A stretch of DNA of 64,000 nucleotides. It comes from an uncultured Erythrobacter sp. (GTDB lineage: Bacteria > Pseudomonadota > Alphaproteobacteria > Sphingomonadales > Sphingomonadaceae). A program made the translations under genes and the position numbers. The stretch spans positions 868,001-932,000 of the forward strand of contig NZ_CANLMB010000001.1 in the NCBI RefSeq assembly GCF_947492365.1. Reading direction: 5' to 3'. How positions within the stretch are numbered: the stretch's first letter is position 1; each line of letters begins with the position of its first letter. The notes beneath the pieces are model-generated. The model had not been told where the DNA came from and searched no databases. It saw only the letters and a program-made list of their open reading frames with translations. This document shows, piece by piece, positions 63,583 to 64,000 of the stretch.

Positions 63583-64000
63583 TCAGACCAGACGCGATTG
63601 CTCAAGCGCTGCGGCGATGAAACCGGCGAATAGCGGATGCGGGTCAAACGGTTTCGACTTGAGCTCCGGATGGAACTGCACCCCTACAAACCACGGATGG
63701 TCAGGCCGCTCAACAATCTCGGGCAGCAGGCCATCGGGTGACATGCCGGAGAACACCAGACCCTGCCGCTCCAGCGGGTCGATATAGGCGCTGTTGACCT
63801 CGAACCGGTGGCGGTGACGTTCGTGGATTGTCTCTGCGCCGCCATAGATGCGCGAAGTGTGGCTGTTGCCAGCGAGCTTGGCCTCATAGGCGCCCAGACG
63901 CATCGTGCCGCCCAGATCGCCGCCCTCTTCGCGCTCCTGAATGCCCTCTTCGCTCATCCATTCGGTGATGATGCCGACGACAGGTTCGTTGGTATCGCCG
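63583..64000 (-). CDS. pyrG: CTP synthase, C-terminal part
   Basis: Glutamine-dependent CTP synthase; only the last 138 codons are in the window, the rest being beyond base 64000. The visible part is the end of the glutaminase domain: [30 protein letters not shown] (typical RHRYEVN) and [18 protein letters not shown], with the catalytic His-Glu pair in FHPE. The gene reads leftwards and ends at 63583. Confidence 0.95.
   Translation of the reverse strand, partial: GDTNEPVVGIITEWMSEEGIQEREEGGDLGGTMRLGAYEAKLAGNSHTSRIYGGAETIHERHRHRFEVNSAYIDPLERQGLVFSGMSPDGLLPEIVERPDHPWFVGVQFHPELKSKPFDPHPLFAGFIAAALEQSRLV

Noticed and set aside
1-64000. CRISPR array, prophage, insertion sequence or anti-phage island
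   Set aside because: No regularly spaced repeats, integrase, transposase, restriction genes or known defence domains were seen; gene order looks like a core chromosome.

Overview
This 64 kb window is chromosomal DNA from a GC-rich alphaproteobacterium, most likely of the Sphingomonadales (Erythrobacter-like). The evidence is the order dusB-ntrB-ntrC-ntrY-ntrX-hfq-hflX, an Hfq with two Sm domains, a pyruvate dehydrogenase E1-beta carrying its own lipoyl domain, fused ispDF, an alpha-type RpoH promoter and possible CtrA-type sites. No phage, insertion sequence, CRISPR array or rRNA is visible. Most genes are core metabolism and housekeeping, packed tightly with many 1-4 base stop/start overlaps.

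Layout. 1-9.3 kb: the end of an MHS-family transporter, alr, phaR with a palindromic operator, an archaeal/eukaryotic-type prolyl-tRNA synthetase, a DUF805 protein, a secreted M28 peptidase and rnr. 9.3-16.3 kb: usp, pdhC (E2 with two E3/E1-binding domains), an SH3 lipoprotein, a thioesterase, lpd and a Kef-type antiporter. 16.3-24.6 kb: tRNA-Ser(TGA), a lytic transglycosylase, a D,D-carboxypeptidase, then tmk-holB-metG-tatD-MBL hydrolase-small membrane protein, and mazG. 24.6-34 kb, minus strand: the nitrogen regulatory block dusB-ntrBC-ntrYX followed by tandem hfq and hflX. 34-37.8 kb: ispDF, a secreted unknown, pncC, and ratA/coq10-lipA on the other strand. 37.9-40.6 kb: a bicarbonate transporter (SbtA), its PII-like partner (SbtB) and a beta-carbonic anhydrase, then a NYN/LOTUS-like protein. 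40.7-49.4 kb: a secreted TPR-like protein, gyrA, a TauD-like dioxygenase, a YhhN protein, trmFO, an EF-hand protein and a squalene/phytoene-synthase-like protein. 49.5-52.8 kb: an isolated TadG/TadE/TadE trio. 52.8-60.3 kb: pdhB, pdhA, ftsB, an acyl-CoA dehydrogenase, MscS, a haloalkane dehalogenase and an MFS transporter. 60.3-64 kb: a gene-free stretch with a candidate structured RNA, tRNA-Arg(CCT), the DUF1178-nitrilase-glutaredoxin cluster, hsp20 under an RpoH promoter with a ROSE-type RNA thermometer, and the 3' end of pyrG.

Functional links. All subunits of pyruvate dehydrogenase (pdhA, pdhB, pdhC, lpd) and the lipoyl synthase that makes their cofactor are here, at three loci. The ntr block joins nitrogen sensing to RNA-level control by Hfq. 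The SbtA-SbtB-carbonic anhydrase set looks like an inorganic-carbon uptake operon in what appears to be a heterotroph. I see no clear anti-phage or mobile system. The most unusual items are the tandem Hfq with diverged repeats, the double-PSBD E2, the SbtAB-CA operon, the hsp20 thermometer, and the unexplained structured region at 60.3-60.56 kb.
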